A stretch of DNA of 64,000 nt from Prorocentrum cordatum (taxonomy: Eukaryota > Sar > Dinophyceae > Prorocentrales > Prorocentraceae): contig CAUYUJ010022059.1 of the NCBI GenBank assembly GCA_963575745.1, forward strand, positions 1,135,331 through 1,199,330. Direction: 5' to 3'. Made by a program: the position numbers and the translations under genes. Under the pieces are notes generated by a model that did not search any database, was not told the DNA's origin, and worked only from the letters and a program-made list of their open reading frames with translations. Below are positions 40,521 through 51,239 of the stretch, piece by piece. Position 1 is the first letter of the stretch; the number at the start of each line of letters is the position of its first letter.

Positions 40521-41130
40521 ATGAGAACCCTAACGGCCCGGGCGGGACGGGCGGACCCTATCGGGCGGGTCGGGCGGGCGGACCCTAACGGGCGGGTCGG
40601 GTCGGGCGGGCGGGACACTAAAGTCTGATGCGCATACAGCGTGACACATGAGAACCCTAACGGGCGGGACGGGACGGGCGGACCCTATCGGGCGGGTCGG
40701 GCGGGCGGACCCTAACGGGCGGGTCGGGTCGGGCGGGCGGGACACTAAAGTCGGATGCGTATACAGCGTGACACATGAGAACCCTAACGGCCGGAACGGG
40801 ACGGGCGGACCCTATCGGGCGGGTCGGGCGGGCGGACCCTAACGGGCGGGTCGGGTCGGGCGGGCGGGACACTAAAGGCTGATGCGCATACAGCAAGACA
40901 CATGAGAACCCTAACGGGCGGGGCGGGACGGGCGGGACGGGCGGACCCTATCGGGCGGGTCGGGCGGGCGGACCCTAACGGGCGGGTCGGGTCGGGCGGG
41001 CGGGACACTAAAGTCTGATGCGTATACAGCGTGACACATGAGAACCCTAACGGCCGGAACGGGACGGGCGGACCCTATCGGGCGGGTCGGGCGGGCGGAC
41101 CCTAACGGGCGGGTCGGGTCGGGCGGGCTC
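40521..41130 (+). repeat. 127-bp tandem array, five units
   Basis: Units start with ATGAGAACCCTAACGG at 40,521, 40,648, 40,775, 40,902 and 41,038. Spacing is 127, 127, 127 and 136 bp; the fourth unit has an extra GGCGGGACG-like piece. Each holds GGCGGGTCGGGCGGGCGGAC subrepeats. The last unit runs into a (TCC)n tract. Confidence 0.95.
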
Positions 41131-41400
41131 CTCCTCCTTCTCCTTACCATCCTCATCCTCCTCCTCCTCCTCCTCCTCCTCCTCCTCCTCCTCCTCTTTC
41201 TCCTCCTCCTCTTCCTCCTCTCCTCCTCCTCCTCCTCCTCCTCCTCCTCTCTTCCCTCTCCTTTTCCTCATCCTCCTCCGCCTCCTCCTCCTCATCCTTC
41301 TCCTCCTCCTCCTCGTCATCCTCCTCCTTGTCCTCCTTATCCTCCTTTTCTCTCTCCTTCCTCTTCTCCGCCGCCTCCTCCGTCCTCCTCCTCCTCCTTC
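41131..41400. repeat. (TCC)n tract up to the assembly gap
   Basis: TCC/CTCCTT repeats that probably caused the assembly to stop. Confidence 0.92.
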
Positions 41401-41500
41401 NNNNNNNNNNNNNNNNNNNNNNNNNNNNNNNNNNNNNNNNNNNNNNNNNNNNNNNNNNNNNNNNNNNNNNNNNNNNNNNNNNNNNNNNNNNNNNNNNNNN
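41401..41500. other. Assembly gap (100 N)
   Basis: Exactly 100 N, a conventional placeholder of unknown true length. Order and orientation across it are not certain. Confidence 0.99.
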
Positions 41501-43260
41501 CCGGCGCCTGCGGGAAAGGCCCGGGGATGGTGCGACGATGCGTAAAACGCGGGCTGTACCAGGCAGCAACACTCAAGGCGAGGCACTCAGGCACAGCAGC
41601 CCTCAATGTCGGTGGACACCAGCGACTGTCCGAGCACCACAGTGTCGTCCTGCTGCGAAGAGGCCCACCGGTGCCAGCCGCAGACGACGCAGAGGGTCGG
41701 CCCGTGGGGGGGGAGAGCTCTGAGCAGCCTGTTCCGCGGGTCACCCGCTCTGGCTACTGCAGCCGCCGCAGGCGAACCCCGGAGGCACAGTGGGGGACAC
41801 CCACCAGGCCACGCAGGCGGCGCCTTCCCTTACCGCGGCCAGCCTGCAGCAGCGCCGAGGCGTCCCTACGCCTGCAGCAGCGCCGAGGCGTACCCCGCAC
41901 TGGTGGGGATACGCGGAGCGTCTAGAATTCGTGTCGTGACAACGTTTGCGTTGGATTCTGACATCGAATGGATCATTTAACCGTGCGATCGCGGCTCCCC
42001 CAAAAACGATAATCGCTTACTTGTTGGATGAATGACCGCTGGCGGTGTTCAACCTTGAACGCCAACGGCGGGGTCCCTACCGCGTCGGCACGACGCGAAT
42101 CTACCGTAAACGCTTCCGCGCGTTCGTGCGTGCCTCTGCGCTTTGTGCCTGGTGTGCTGGCGGTACGCGCGCGGCGGAACATCGCGCACGCACGCGTGCG
42201 TTCCTACGAACAATGTCACAGCTACACATCGGTCCCGCAACACAAAACAGAAGCCTAAAGCCCGAATAATGAAAAAAACGGGCCGGCGACATCAACCTGC
42301 AATGTCCCAGAGTCATTATTCTGAATCAGATTCTGGGGCGTGCCCGACCCTTTCTGAAAAATGCAGTGGCCAGACATGGGTCCGCTCAACAACACCGAAC
42401 ACATCGGGGGACCCGCAATCCCCATGAACTCTTCGCCGAAAACAACGGACCACACTCAACGTTCCCCATTTACGCACCAGCGCTCGTAGGACGTTGCTCC
42501 GCTGGGACTCCCAGGAGCTAACGAACGTGGAGGCAATTGCGCCAGCCCCCCTTGAAGCACGAGGTCCTGCCTGGAGGCGCATGGGACGTCGCCCCGCTAG
42601 CTCCAGGGAGCCGAAATCTGGGAACAATTTCGTCTCTGGTTTTTAAGACGTTAAAGGTCTGGGTTTGACGAGCAGGAGGCGGACGACGACTACTAATTGG
42701 CTTGTGGCTGACGGGCTGGAAGCCTGGGCTGCACTCGCTCGGGTTGCCAGACGTCGACTTCAAGGATGTGCAATCCTGGCGCGGGGCGCCGTGCGGAGAC
42801 ACTCGGGCGGGTTCCCTCCCAGCCGGTAGCAGGAGGACGGCGAGGACGAGGACGAGGACGACGCGAACGACGAGGACGAGGAGGCTTTCGAGTTGGGACG
42901 GCGAGGACGAAGAAGGGTGAAAGTTTCTTTGAGGATGCCCAAGGGTTCTGCCAAGGTTTAACACGTTTTCCGTGGGGTGGGGGGGGGGGGTAAAGGCTCG
43001 CGAGTGGGGAAGGGGACGAGGAGGGGGGGAGGGGTGGAGAGGATGGTGGGGTCCTGTCCAGTGGGGAGGACGGAGGAGAGAATATGACAGAACAGATCTT
43101 GGCACCGCTCGTTCGAATTGCCTTGCCGAACTCTGAGAAGTTGAGTGGTGGCAGAAGAGGCGACAAGAACAAACGCAATATGCTTCAACGACGTCGGATG
43201 CCCAGGGTCTAGGGAGGAGAAGGGGTACACAATATGATCTCAAATCGATGAGCTTTTGCA
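41501..43260. other. No recognisable gene
   Basis: Unique GC-rich sequence. 42,480-42,540 resembles one unit of the 99-bp array at 50.4-51.1 kb (ACGTTGCTCCGCTGGGACTCCC). A GAGGAC-rich stretch lies at 42,835-42,900. A CAGCAGCGCCGAGGCGT pair occurs at 41,850 and 41,874. Confidence 0.4.
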
Positions 43261-43665
43261 TTTTTTTATTGCTCGTGCTCCAGGACCTCCCGGGGCCTCC
43301 CAAGGACTCCGCCGAAACCTTCAGAGACTTCTGGGCAAGTCCAGAATCTTTTGTAGGCGATGATTAAGATAATGATGATGAAAAAGAGGAATGGGACCAA
43401 TGCGAAACCAAGATGCATCAACGATGCTGTATATACAATTTCCCGTCCCAAATCCCCCCTTTCCCACGCATCCCTGCGAACATTCTGTTTCACTATGGGA
43501 AGCGCCCGTCCTGAAATACCAACGCCCCATGGAATTGCCAGTCAGGCGAACACCCCGTTTTGAAGAAGATCAGCACTCCATCTTTCGAGCAAGACAAAAC
43601 GCACCAACACATCGGAACGCGCAGTTCAACGAGTTACGCAACCAAAAAATTACTCCGACGGTAGG
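43261..43665. other. No recognisable gene
   Basis: A relatively AT-rich stretch (poly-T at 43,261, ATGATGATGAAAAAG near 43,373). Nothing recognised. Confidence 0.4.
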
Positions 43666-43669
43666 ACCC

Positions 43670-44300
43670 CGCATGAGAATCCGCCGACCCTGTCGGCGTG
43701 TGGACCCCCTGTCGGCGTGCGCTCAGTCGACGCATCCGTTGTCCTCTTTCCCTGCGTCTCCGTCGTCCCCTTTCCCTGCACCCTCCTCTTCAAGCCTGCC
43801 AGCGAGAGAAAACCGTAGTAACGTCGTACTGAAGTCGAAGGGATGCCCTTTCCCTTTGATCCCTCCCCCGCCGACGGGGGGGGGGGTCCCGGGGGGGTCC
43901 CAGGGAGCCAGGGGGGAGGTCCCGAGGGGGTCCTTGGGAGCCGGGGGGTGGGGGTCAGATACGCATCCGCCCCTGGGCGTCCCGGAGCCCGAAAAAGCGC
44001 CAAGACGCGCCAAGAATGCCCTACGACGCCCCCAAAAAGGTCCAAGAGTGCCCAAGACGCCCCCAAGAAGGCCCCGAGCCCAAGAAGAGGACCACGAACC
44101 GACGTTTCGAGCTTCCCGCCCCAAGAAGCCCCTGGAAGGCCCCAAGAGCCCCTCAAGGAGCCCGAAGAGGCCTCCAAGAGACCCCCAAGAGGCCCAACAG
44201 AGGCCCCAACAGACCCGAAAACATCCAAGAGGCCTTTCAACCACAACCCCAGCACGGTGGCGGGAAGGGCCGCAGGCCACCAGGCTCCCTGTCTGTCTCT
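43670..44300 (+). repeat. CAAGAGG-family copy with conserved left end and hinge motif
   Basis: It starts with CCGCCGACCCTGTCGGCGTG (43,681), like 29,869. It continues through GTCGTACTGAAGTCGAAGGG and G runs to a CAAGAGG array (44,000-44,230), and ends with AACCACAACCCCAGCACGG (44,239), the hinge motif also seen at 22,003 and 51,692. Confidence 0.78.
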
Positions 44301-44354
44301 GCTACGACTCCCTCGGCCCACATGGGGAACATCTCCTTCGCCTTCTTCTGCTCC

Positions 44355-44600
44355 CTTCCACCTTAATCCCCCTCCTCCTCCTCCTCATCCTCCTCGTATT
44401 AATCGTCGTCGTCTTCAGGGCCGGCGGCACCGGTCACAAGGCCTTAGCAGTCTGTTTAGCTTGTCCTTATCCCTGTCCTCCTCGCCCTGGCGGACACCCT
44501 CCTCTCACCCTCTGCTCTATCCTCATTTCCTCATCCCTCTATTTCCCCCCCTCCTCCTCCTCCTCCTCCTCCTCCTGCTTCTCTCCTCCTCCTTCTCCTG
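44355..44600. repeat. (TCC)n tracts flanking a LINE 3'-end-like motif
   Basis: TCC runs at 44,368-44,392 and 44,548-44,600. Between them, 44,402-44,446 (TTCAGGGCCGGCGGCACCGG) resembles the 3' end of retrotransposon copy A. Confidence 0.7.
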
Positions 44601-44697
44601 ATGATGCTGCTGATGATGATGGGGATGATGACGACGACGAAGACGACGACGCCGATGGTAATGCGGATGACGACGAGGATGAGGGTATTGATGATGA

Positions 44698-44728
<31 letters not shown>

Positions 44729-44900
44729 ACTGCTAATGCATGCTAATGCTAATGCTAATGCTAATGATGATGATGCAGATGATGATGCTGATGATGATGC
44801 TGATGGTGGTGATGATGATGATGATAGTGATGCGGCTGATTACGATGCTGCTAATGATGATGATGATGACGACGAGGATGATGCTGATGATGATGATGCT

Positions 44901-44985
<85 letters not shown>

Positions 44986-44992
44986 CTGGTGA
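44600..44992. repeat. (GAT)n microsatellite with (ATGCTA)n insert
   Basis: GATGAT runs with GCTGCT interruptions and an ATGCTA stretch at 44,736-44,765. Asp-, Met- or Ile-rich frames are artefacts. Confidence 0.97.
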
Positions 44993-46699
44993 GTAGGATG
45001 ATGGGAGCAGGGTGAGGATGAGACATAATGAGAGATGTTGAGGGTTAGGATGACGAGGAGCAGCCGACGGCGTCCTTGATGTTCTCCTTCCCACACAGCT
45101 CCGCCTCGCAATTGAAGGCCACGAACTGGCTCAGCCTGACGAGCAGCAGGATGAGAAGGGGATGACTGACGCAACAACCTGCTGTGGTTGGGGGGAGAGG
45201 GGAATGTGGGATGAGGGGACGGGGGGAGGAGAGCGGGTATGAGGGGGAGCGGGGGCGGGGATGTGGGAGGGCGGCACAAGAAGGGGGGAGAAGGGAAGGA
45301 GGACGAGGGGAGCTAGGAGGCAATCCCCCTTGGATGTATTCCCGAAGCCAGACCTTGTAACTATCCCCCAGAAATGCTGATAAGAGTGAGGGGGCGCCTG
45401 GGATGCCTTGCGAGGCCTGCGGGTTTCGAGCGCCAACGCAATGAAGCCCGCTTCTTCTCCTACTCTCCCCTGTCTCTTCCTCATTCTCCTCGTCCTCCTC
45501 CTCCTCCTCCTCCTCCTCCTCCTTGCAAGGTTCCCAAGACTCTTTTTGACAGCAGCGCTCTGGGATGAAGCACGAAGTGAAAGTAAATGGATCGCCGACC
45601 TCGCCAACGAGGAACACAACGCGTGAGCCACACCGCAACAAGGGCTATAGACCCTCCCCTCCCAAATCACTTAGCGCGGCCCTCTGTGGCTGGCAGGGGT
45701 CGGTCGTGGGAGCCTCGTTGTCCGTCCTTGGGAAATCGTGGGGGGGGCTTCTTTTGGGCCCCTTCGGAGCGTCGGAAGCCCGAAGATGCATGATTGCGAG
45801 AATATGTAATCTGGGGTAAATACATAATTTCTGACGATCAGGGCAGTCTTTGACACCTCCTAGGCAGTCTGAAACGCTTCTTGGGCTGTCTGAACCCCCT
45901 CGAGGCCGTCTTGAGGCTGTGTCGGGGCCGTCTTATGCCGTCTTGACAGCTGTCTGGTCGCCCTCGGGGGCCCCCGAAGAGCGGGCCCGGCCCCCGACAT
46001 CCAGGTCCTGGCCAAGGGCCTCCTGGACCCTGTCGCCCGTCATGTGTACACGCGACGAGAAAATACGAATTTGCAACATCTACCGCCCTCGAGTCTCGGG
46101 TGGAGGTATGGAAATCGCCTGCGCGACGATGGATGCATCGGTGTACATGCGCCTCGCGCTACTCACAATCATGCTGTCGATGATAAGCGCACTGGGGCCC
46201 ACAATTAGCGCGGTGCTCACAGCCAGCGTTGCGTTAACAGGCACGGCGGTACTCGTCACAAGTGCCTCGGTGCCCGCAAACAGCACAAGTCATGCGGGGT
46301 TCGCAAGCACGTCGGAAATGGGGGGATGTGAGGATGGTGCAGAGCGGTCCGCTCGGATCTGGATCTGGACCACACGGCGGGTTCACTTCACTCCATATTG
46401 CGTTCTTGTGTGAATTGCACATCGTTCTGGCCAGCTCGTGTGGGGGAAAACGCGCACCGCAAGGTTCAGAGGGGGGAGTACTGGGGGGACTGAATAAGAA
46501 TGAGCCGAGCTCGGTAAACAAAATTATCACCCTATGGAGCGTGGGGTTGACTATCTACTGCTTTTGCGTCTAGCGCTATGGCTGGTGATTCTGTCCCTTC
46601 TGGTCTGGGAAAGAGCTGGGCGACTCGCGCACTGCCTGGCTCCAGGAAGAAAGGGGATGGGAAACAGAGGAAGATGTGGATGGAAGCCCCGTAGCCACT
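44993..46699. other. No convincing gene
   Basis: Contains purine-rich (45,180-45,320) and CTC-repeat (45,486-45,525) stretches. A plus-strand frame (45,850-46,413) includes a hydrophobic part (MRLALLTIMLSMISALG, about 46,147) that could be a membrane segment, but there is no other support. The rest is unrecognised. Confidence 0.35.
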
Positions 46700-46910
46700 G
46701 GAGGTGACGACGGCGACGATGTCAACGGCGCCGACGACGACGGCGGCGGCGCCGAGGACCACGATGGCACCGACGGTCCACGGAGGCTTCAGAGGCCGCG
46801 AAGGACCAGGAGCGCCTAGAGGCCTCGATCCTCGACGTCGACGGCGACGTCGACGGCGCCGCCGACGACGACGGCAGCGACGACGCCGGCGACGGCGCTA
46901 GCAAACCCCC
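46700..46910. repeat. GACGAC/GACGGC trinucleotide tract
   Basis: Imperfect GAC and GGC triplets. Arg-, Asp- or Thr-rich frames are artefacts. Confidence 0.8.
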
Positions 46911-46979
46911 CGGCGGGCCTGAGGGGGAAGCCGCGGCACTCGGACGACACCTCGCCATCGCCGCCGCCGCGCGCCGCCG

Positions 46980-47410
46980 AAATCGCCGTCTTGGCGACGA
47001 AGCCGCTGGGCCCTTCCAGGGAAGCCCTCCGCCGGCTCGGAAGAATCGGCGGCGCGCCCAGGGGGGAGGGCAGAGGGGGCGTGCTTTCCCAGAAGGCTCG
47101 GAAAGCCTCTGGTCCTCTGAGAAGCTTTCTGAGCCTTCTCTGGAACCGCCTGGAGACTTCTCAGAAGGCTGGAGGGCTTTTGACAAGCCAGGCCGGAGGG
47201 CTTCCGAGAAGCCCCGTCGCCTTTTGAGAACGCCAGCCCCCTCTCACCTCCCCACTCGGCGCGCCGCCGACCTTCACAATCCCGTCGTCGTCAGACCGTC
47301 GTCAGGCCGTCGTCAGATCGTCGTCAGGCCATTTCACGCACGCGCCGTCGTCAAGTCGTCGTCAGGTTATCGTCCACGCACGCCCCGTCGTTCACGCAGC
47401 GCCAGGTCGC
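46980..47410. repeat. Short degenerate repeats: GAAGGCTC/AGAAGCC and CGTCGTCAGGC
   Basis: 46,985-47,225 has recurring GAAGGCT, AGAAGC and GAGGGCTT pieces. 47,280-47,405 has CGTCGTCAGGC and CACGCACGCGCCGTCG units. Confidence 0.6.
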
Positions 47411-48033
47411 TTCGCCGTCGTTGTCGGGTGTTTCTTGGCATGGGCCTCCACTGTAGGCCTCCGAGATTGGATTGGAGGATTCGGCGATGCGGTGACGCGG
47501 AGAATTCCTCCGATCCCATCTAGGCCCCATCGGGGAGGCCTAGATGCAGGTCGACGAGCCCGTCTACACGCTGCTCCGGTGTGAGCGAGCCGCCAAGAGG
47601 CTGCGGACGGTGGGGCCTGCTCGAGGATCCTGGACGTGTTCGATCTTCCTTGTGCCCGTGTCAAGGACATCCAAAGGCATACAGGAACGGGACCTCTGGA
47701 AACCTGCGGAGACCTCCCGCGACCTCCGCGGGACCCGGGGCCCCCTCCTCCCAGATCCAGGCGCCACAGAAAAGCGAGAGACGGCCGGTTTCTCCAGGGG
47801 CTGCTTCCTCCCAAGGCCCGCTTTTGTAATCCGCAGGCCCCCACGTGCTGGCTGTGAAAAGGCGTGTGAGACGTTTGGTTGTCCCTCCTCCTGGTTCCCC
47901 CTCCCTGGAGTCCCTTGGGTGCAAGATGCCAGAGGGGACGGGGCCGGGGGGGGGGACGGGGTGGAGTGGGAGGGGGGACGAGCTCGTCAATGCACTTCTG
48001 GGGCCCTCGGAGGCCCGAAATCCCCCGATCGAT
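47411..48033. other. No recognisable gene
   Basis: Unique sequence with overlapping frames on both strands. No motif was recognised. Confidence 0.4.
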
Positions 48034-48185
48034 GCCAAGGAATGCCAAACAATACAAAGCAATGCCAGGCAACGCCAAGCAATGCAACTGCAATGCCTGG
48101 CAACGCAAAGCAATAACAAGCAATGTCGAACAGTGTCAAGCAATGCCAGTCAATGCAACACAATGCCAAGCAATGACAAAGCAAA
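48034..48185 (-). repeat. Decamer array, third locus (CAATGCCAAG orientation)
   Basis: About 14 imperfect units (AATGCCAAGC, AACGCAAAGC), the reverse complement of the arrays at 9,498 and 15,241. Confidence 0.85.
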
Positions 48186-48620
48186 CCAATACTTTGCTTA
48201 CTTAGCTTCTTTCTCAGGCCGCCGAATTGGGATCGCAGAAGGTCGCTGTTTATTTTCGCGTCCTCACATGTTTGGGACTCTGCACGCCCTATGCGGTCCG
48301 CAAGCCCCCTCCCAGGCCAGCCCATGACGGCCCAAGCCACCACCAGGAGGGCCCAGAGATGGCCCACTAGAGGCCCAAGAGAGAGCCCAAGACGGCCAGA
48401 AAGGCCTTCAAGAGGGCCCCACCAGAGGACCAAGAGGGTGGAACTCGCAGGGCCCGGGGAGGCCTCGCACAAAGATGGCTCCCAAGACCCCAAACATGCC
48501 CCCAATAAGCCTCCAGAGGGCCCCCCAAAGCTGCCATGAGTCCTCAGAAAGGATCCCACATGGCCGCTCCCGAGGCCTCCTAGAAGCCCCCAAGACGCCC
48601 ATCAACAGACGCGGTGGATG
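48186..48620 (+). repeat. CAAGAGG-type array, weak
   Basis: From about 48,300, diverged GGCCCAAGA, CCCCCAAGA and AAGAGGGCCC units without a clear core. The first 110 bp are unique. Confidence 0.65.
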
Positions 48621-49324
48621 GTGACGAATCAGCACCAGCTACACTCGGGCAGCACGATGGGAAGCGGCAAAAAAAACATGCGAAATCGGAGGCCGCACGT
48701 ATTTTCTTCTGAGGGTCCTCTTATGGCGTAACCCTCTTGAGCAACTCATGAAGTAGGAGACCTGTGTAGTATGCGCCCTTCGGCTGCGCATTCGAGGGAA
48801 CGCGCGGGCGTGCGAGTCGCGGCGGACAACACACACGCACACATCTGTGCCCTGAAACTTTGAAAGAGCACTGCTCCTCCCCGTTATTGTTTCTTCTTCT
48901 TCTTCTTCCTCTTCTTTCGGACCTCCCAGGGAGATCAACACCTGCTGGGAGCTGGGTCCCGAAGGAGGAGGCGCCTTCCCGGCCGCACGGGCTCTGGAAC
49001 GTGGCACCGCACGTACACAACTCCAGCTTCCAAGGGGCGGTTGCCTGCAGGGGCAGTGCTCCGTTGTCAGCGACGTACCTCTTGCCCCTCCCCCTCTCCT
49101 TTTCTGTTCCCTCCTCTGTTCTTCCTCCACGCCTTCCTCCCTCCCTCCTCCTCGAGGCTCGAACGCCGAGACTCGAGGACGTTTTTTTGTCCCTTCTCGA
49201 CCTCTGGTAGTCGCCTGGGGACCTCTTGAGACCTTTGGGGCCTTTCCGCCATCAAGTTCAGGGTCAGCTCCTTTTGCGGTGTTCGTCGGGTGGGCTCGAT
49301 GTGGGACCACCGACGAGAGCGGGC
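48621..49324. other. No recognisable gene
   Basis: Includes CTTCTT runs (48,893-48,915) and CCCTCC runs (49,083-49,160). Minus-strand frames here are low-complexity. Nothing recognised. Confidence 0.4.
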
Positions 49325-49756
49325 CTACAATCTTCCCCGGCTCCGCGCAACACTGCTCTCCCCTGCACAGGAAGGCCGCTCCCGCCTCCTCCTCCTCCTC
49401 CTCCTCCTCCTCCTCCTCAGCTCCACCTCCTGGTCCTGCTGCTGCTGTTGCTGCTGCTCCCCCTCCTCGTACCTCTTCTCGTCCTCCTCGTCCTCCTGCT
49501 CTGCGCCCTCCTCCTCCTCCTGCCATGCTGGCTCTGGCTCTTCTTCCTCCTCCGCGCCCCGCTGGTGGTACTGCTGCCAATCGTCCTCGGGCGGAGCCAC
49601 GACCAGCTGCGCGCTCGGCCCGTTGGCCTCGGCTGGCTCTCCGGGGTGCCAGATGGGAGCCATGGCACAGCCGCTCGTATCGCAGCGGGCCGACTCGTCG
49701 ACAGGGGCCGGGCCTACCTGGTCCAAATTGCTTCGCGCTTGGCGCCGGGAGATCAT
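49325..49756 (-). CDS. Hypothetical acidic, Glu/Gln-rich frame over a (TCC)n tract
   Basis: An ATG at 49,756 opens 143 codons. The first ~60 have ordinary composition (DQVGPAPVDESARCDTSG, WHPGEPAEANGPSAQLVV). The next are Glu-rich with a Gln run, and the last include an Arg run, each produced by the CTC/CTG repeats at 49,380-49,530. The early part looks more gene-like than other frames, but there is no domain and the repeat-coded part is doubtful. A longer minus frame (49,925-48,639) overlaps in another phase and is less convincing. Confidence 0.25.
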   Translation of the reverse strand: MISRRQARSNLDQVGPAPVDESARCDTSGCAMAPIWHPGEPAEANGPSAQLVVAPPEDDWQQYHQRGAEEEEEPEPAWQEEEEGAEQEDEEDEKRYEEGEQQQQQQQDQEVELRRRRRRRRRRRRERPSCAGESSVARSRGRL

Positions 49757-50389
49757 CCTCGCGCCATCGCACCGCCGCCATGGAGAAGGGCGCTCCGCTC
49801 CAGCCTAGACCGCAGGGCGCAAATATTTTTGCTCCCCTTGAGGCTGGGGCCGCGCCATGACGAAACTTGGCCCCGCGACGTACAACGACTTGCATCGATG
49901 GTTGGTCCGACCCACCCTGCGACATGTACGACGATGCGGGTTGACAGGAGTCCTCCAGGAATCAGTCGGCTCGTAGAGTGAGGTCCCTACTGAGAGAAAC
50001 CGGCAGCGGAGAAAGTCCAGGGCCGACAGACATACCGCCTACCGGGGGGGGAGCACCAGAGGGAGCATCCCTGACCTCCAACCCGAACTGCGCCCAAATG
50101 AAATTACCTGGTGGCGTACCCAGCCCACTTGCAGATAATGATAAGACGGCTGCTGACAACACCGGAACCGCCATGTGTTGTGGAAACTATATGGTATGCG
50201 CGCGCGTTGCAAGACTCATGAGGACCAGGACTGAAACCCAAGGCTCGAAGATGAAATGGGGGTGAGAGCGAGGGGCAGGAGAAGAACGGAAGAGGAGACG
50301 GTGGAAGGGTGAAAGGGACGATACCGAAAGAGGCAGGATGAGGAAGGAAGGTGGCGATGATATTCCAGTGGCACGCTGGACAAGCAGTG
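49757..50389. other. No recognisable gene
   Basis: Unique sequence with a purine-rich part (50,265-50,355). Nothing recognised. Confidence 0.4.
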
Positions 50390-51085
50390 CGGTCCGCGCC
50401 CTCGACTCCACAGCGACGGCGGGGTCTCATCTGATCTGAACAGGACGTCACTCCGCTGGACCTCGCAGGAGCACACGAAAGTGGCGACAGCCTCACAGTT
50501 CGCAGCCCCCAGCGACGGCGAGACCCAATTTCCATCTGAGTAGGACATCACTCCGCTGGACCTCCCAAGAGCCCACGACAGTGGTTACAGTTACGCAGCT
50601 CGCAGCCCCCAGCGACGACGAGGTCTGATGTGATCTGAATGGGACGTCGGTCTGCTGGACTTCCCAGGGGCCCACGAACGAGGCGACAGTTTCGCAGTTC
50701 GCAGCCCCCAGCGACGGCGAGGTGTCATCTGATCTGATTAGGACGTCGCTCTGGTGGACTTCCCAGGGCCCCATTACAGTTGCGACAATTTCGCAATTCG
50801 CAGCCTCCAGCGGCGGCGAGGTCTCATCTGGTCCGAATAGGACGTCGCTCCGCTGGACCTCCCAGGAGCCCACGACAGTGGTTACAGTTCCGCAGCTCGC
50901 ACCCAGGAGACCACGAAAGTGGAGAACATTTCGCAGCTCGCAACCCTTAGCGACGGCGAGGTCGCATCTGATCCGGATAGGACGTCGCTCCGCTGGACCT
51001 TCCAGGGGCCCACGAAAGTGACTACAGTTTCGCAGTTCGAATCCCCCAGCGACGGCGAAGTCTCATCTGATCTGAATCCGTCACC
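50390..51085. repeat. 99-bp tandem array, about seven units
   Basis: GACGTCGCTCCGCTGGACC-type landmarks at 50,444, 50,544, 50,643, 50,742, 50,841 and 50,981 give a 99-100 bp period, with one partly deleted unit near 50,905. On the minus strand a 33-residue repeat (SWEVQRSDVLF, PDETSP, LEAANCE, VATVV) stays open for about 126 codons. A single related unit lies at 42,480-42,540. Confidence 0.9.
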
Positions 51086-51239
51086 GTGCCTCTGGGCAAG
51101 GAGTGGGCGTGTCCACAGGTCGTCTCACTACCCCTCTAAGCCTCAGCCCTCACTCCTGAGGAGTCTTTTTGGGGTTCGGAGCCTTTCGACCCAAATCTGC
51201 CGGGGCGCGGCGCGATCTGCCGCGTGACTTTTTCAGGCC

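Noticed and set aside
40521-41050. CCCTAAC pieces suggesting telomeric repeat
   Set aside because: CCCTAACGG occurs twice per 127-bp unit in a longer GC-rich repeat. There is no run of telomere-type heptamers.
45850-46413. 187-codon frame with a hydrophobic segment
   Set aside because: Only one short hydrophobic stretch supports it. There is no domain, the start lies in CTTGGG-like repeats, and the rest is low-information sequence.
46688-46705. CCCCGTAGCCA as another spliced-leader relic
   Set aside because: Only 10 bases match the leader start, and the following bases (CTGGAGG) do not. In GC-rich sequence this is expected by chance.
48639-49925. 428-codon minus-strand frame
   Set aside because: Composition is Arg/Gly/Ala/Glu-rich, driven by GC and TCC repeats. 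The overlapping frame at 49,325-49,756 has the more natural composition, and even that is weak.
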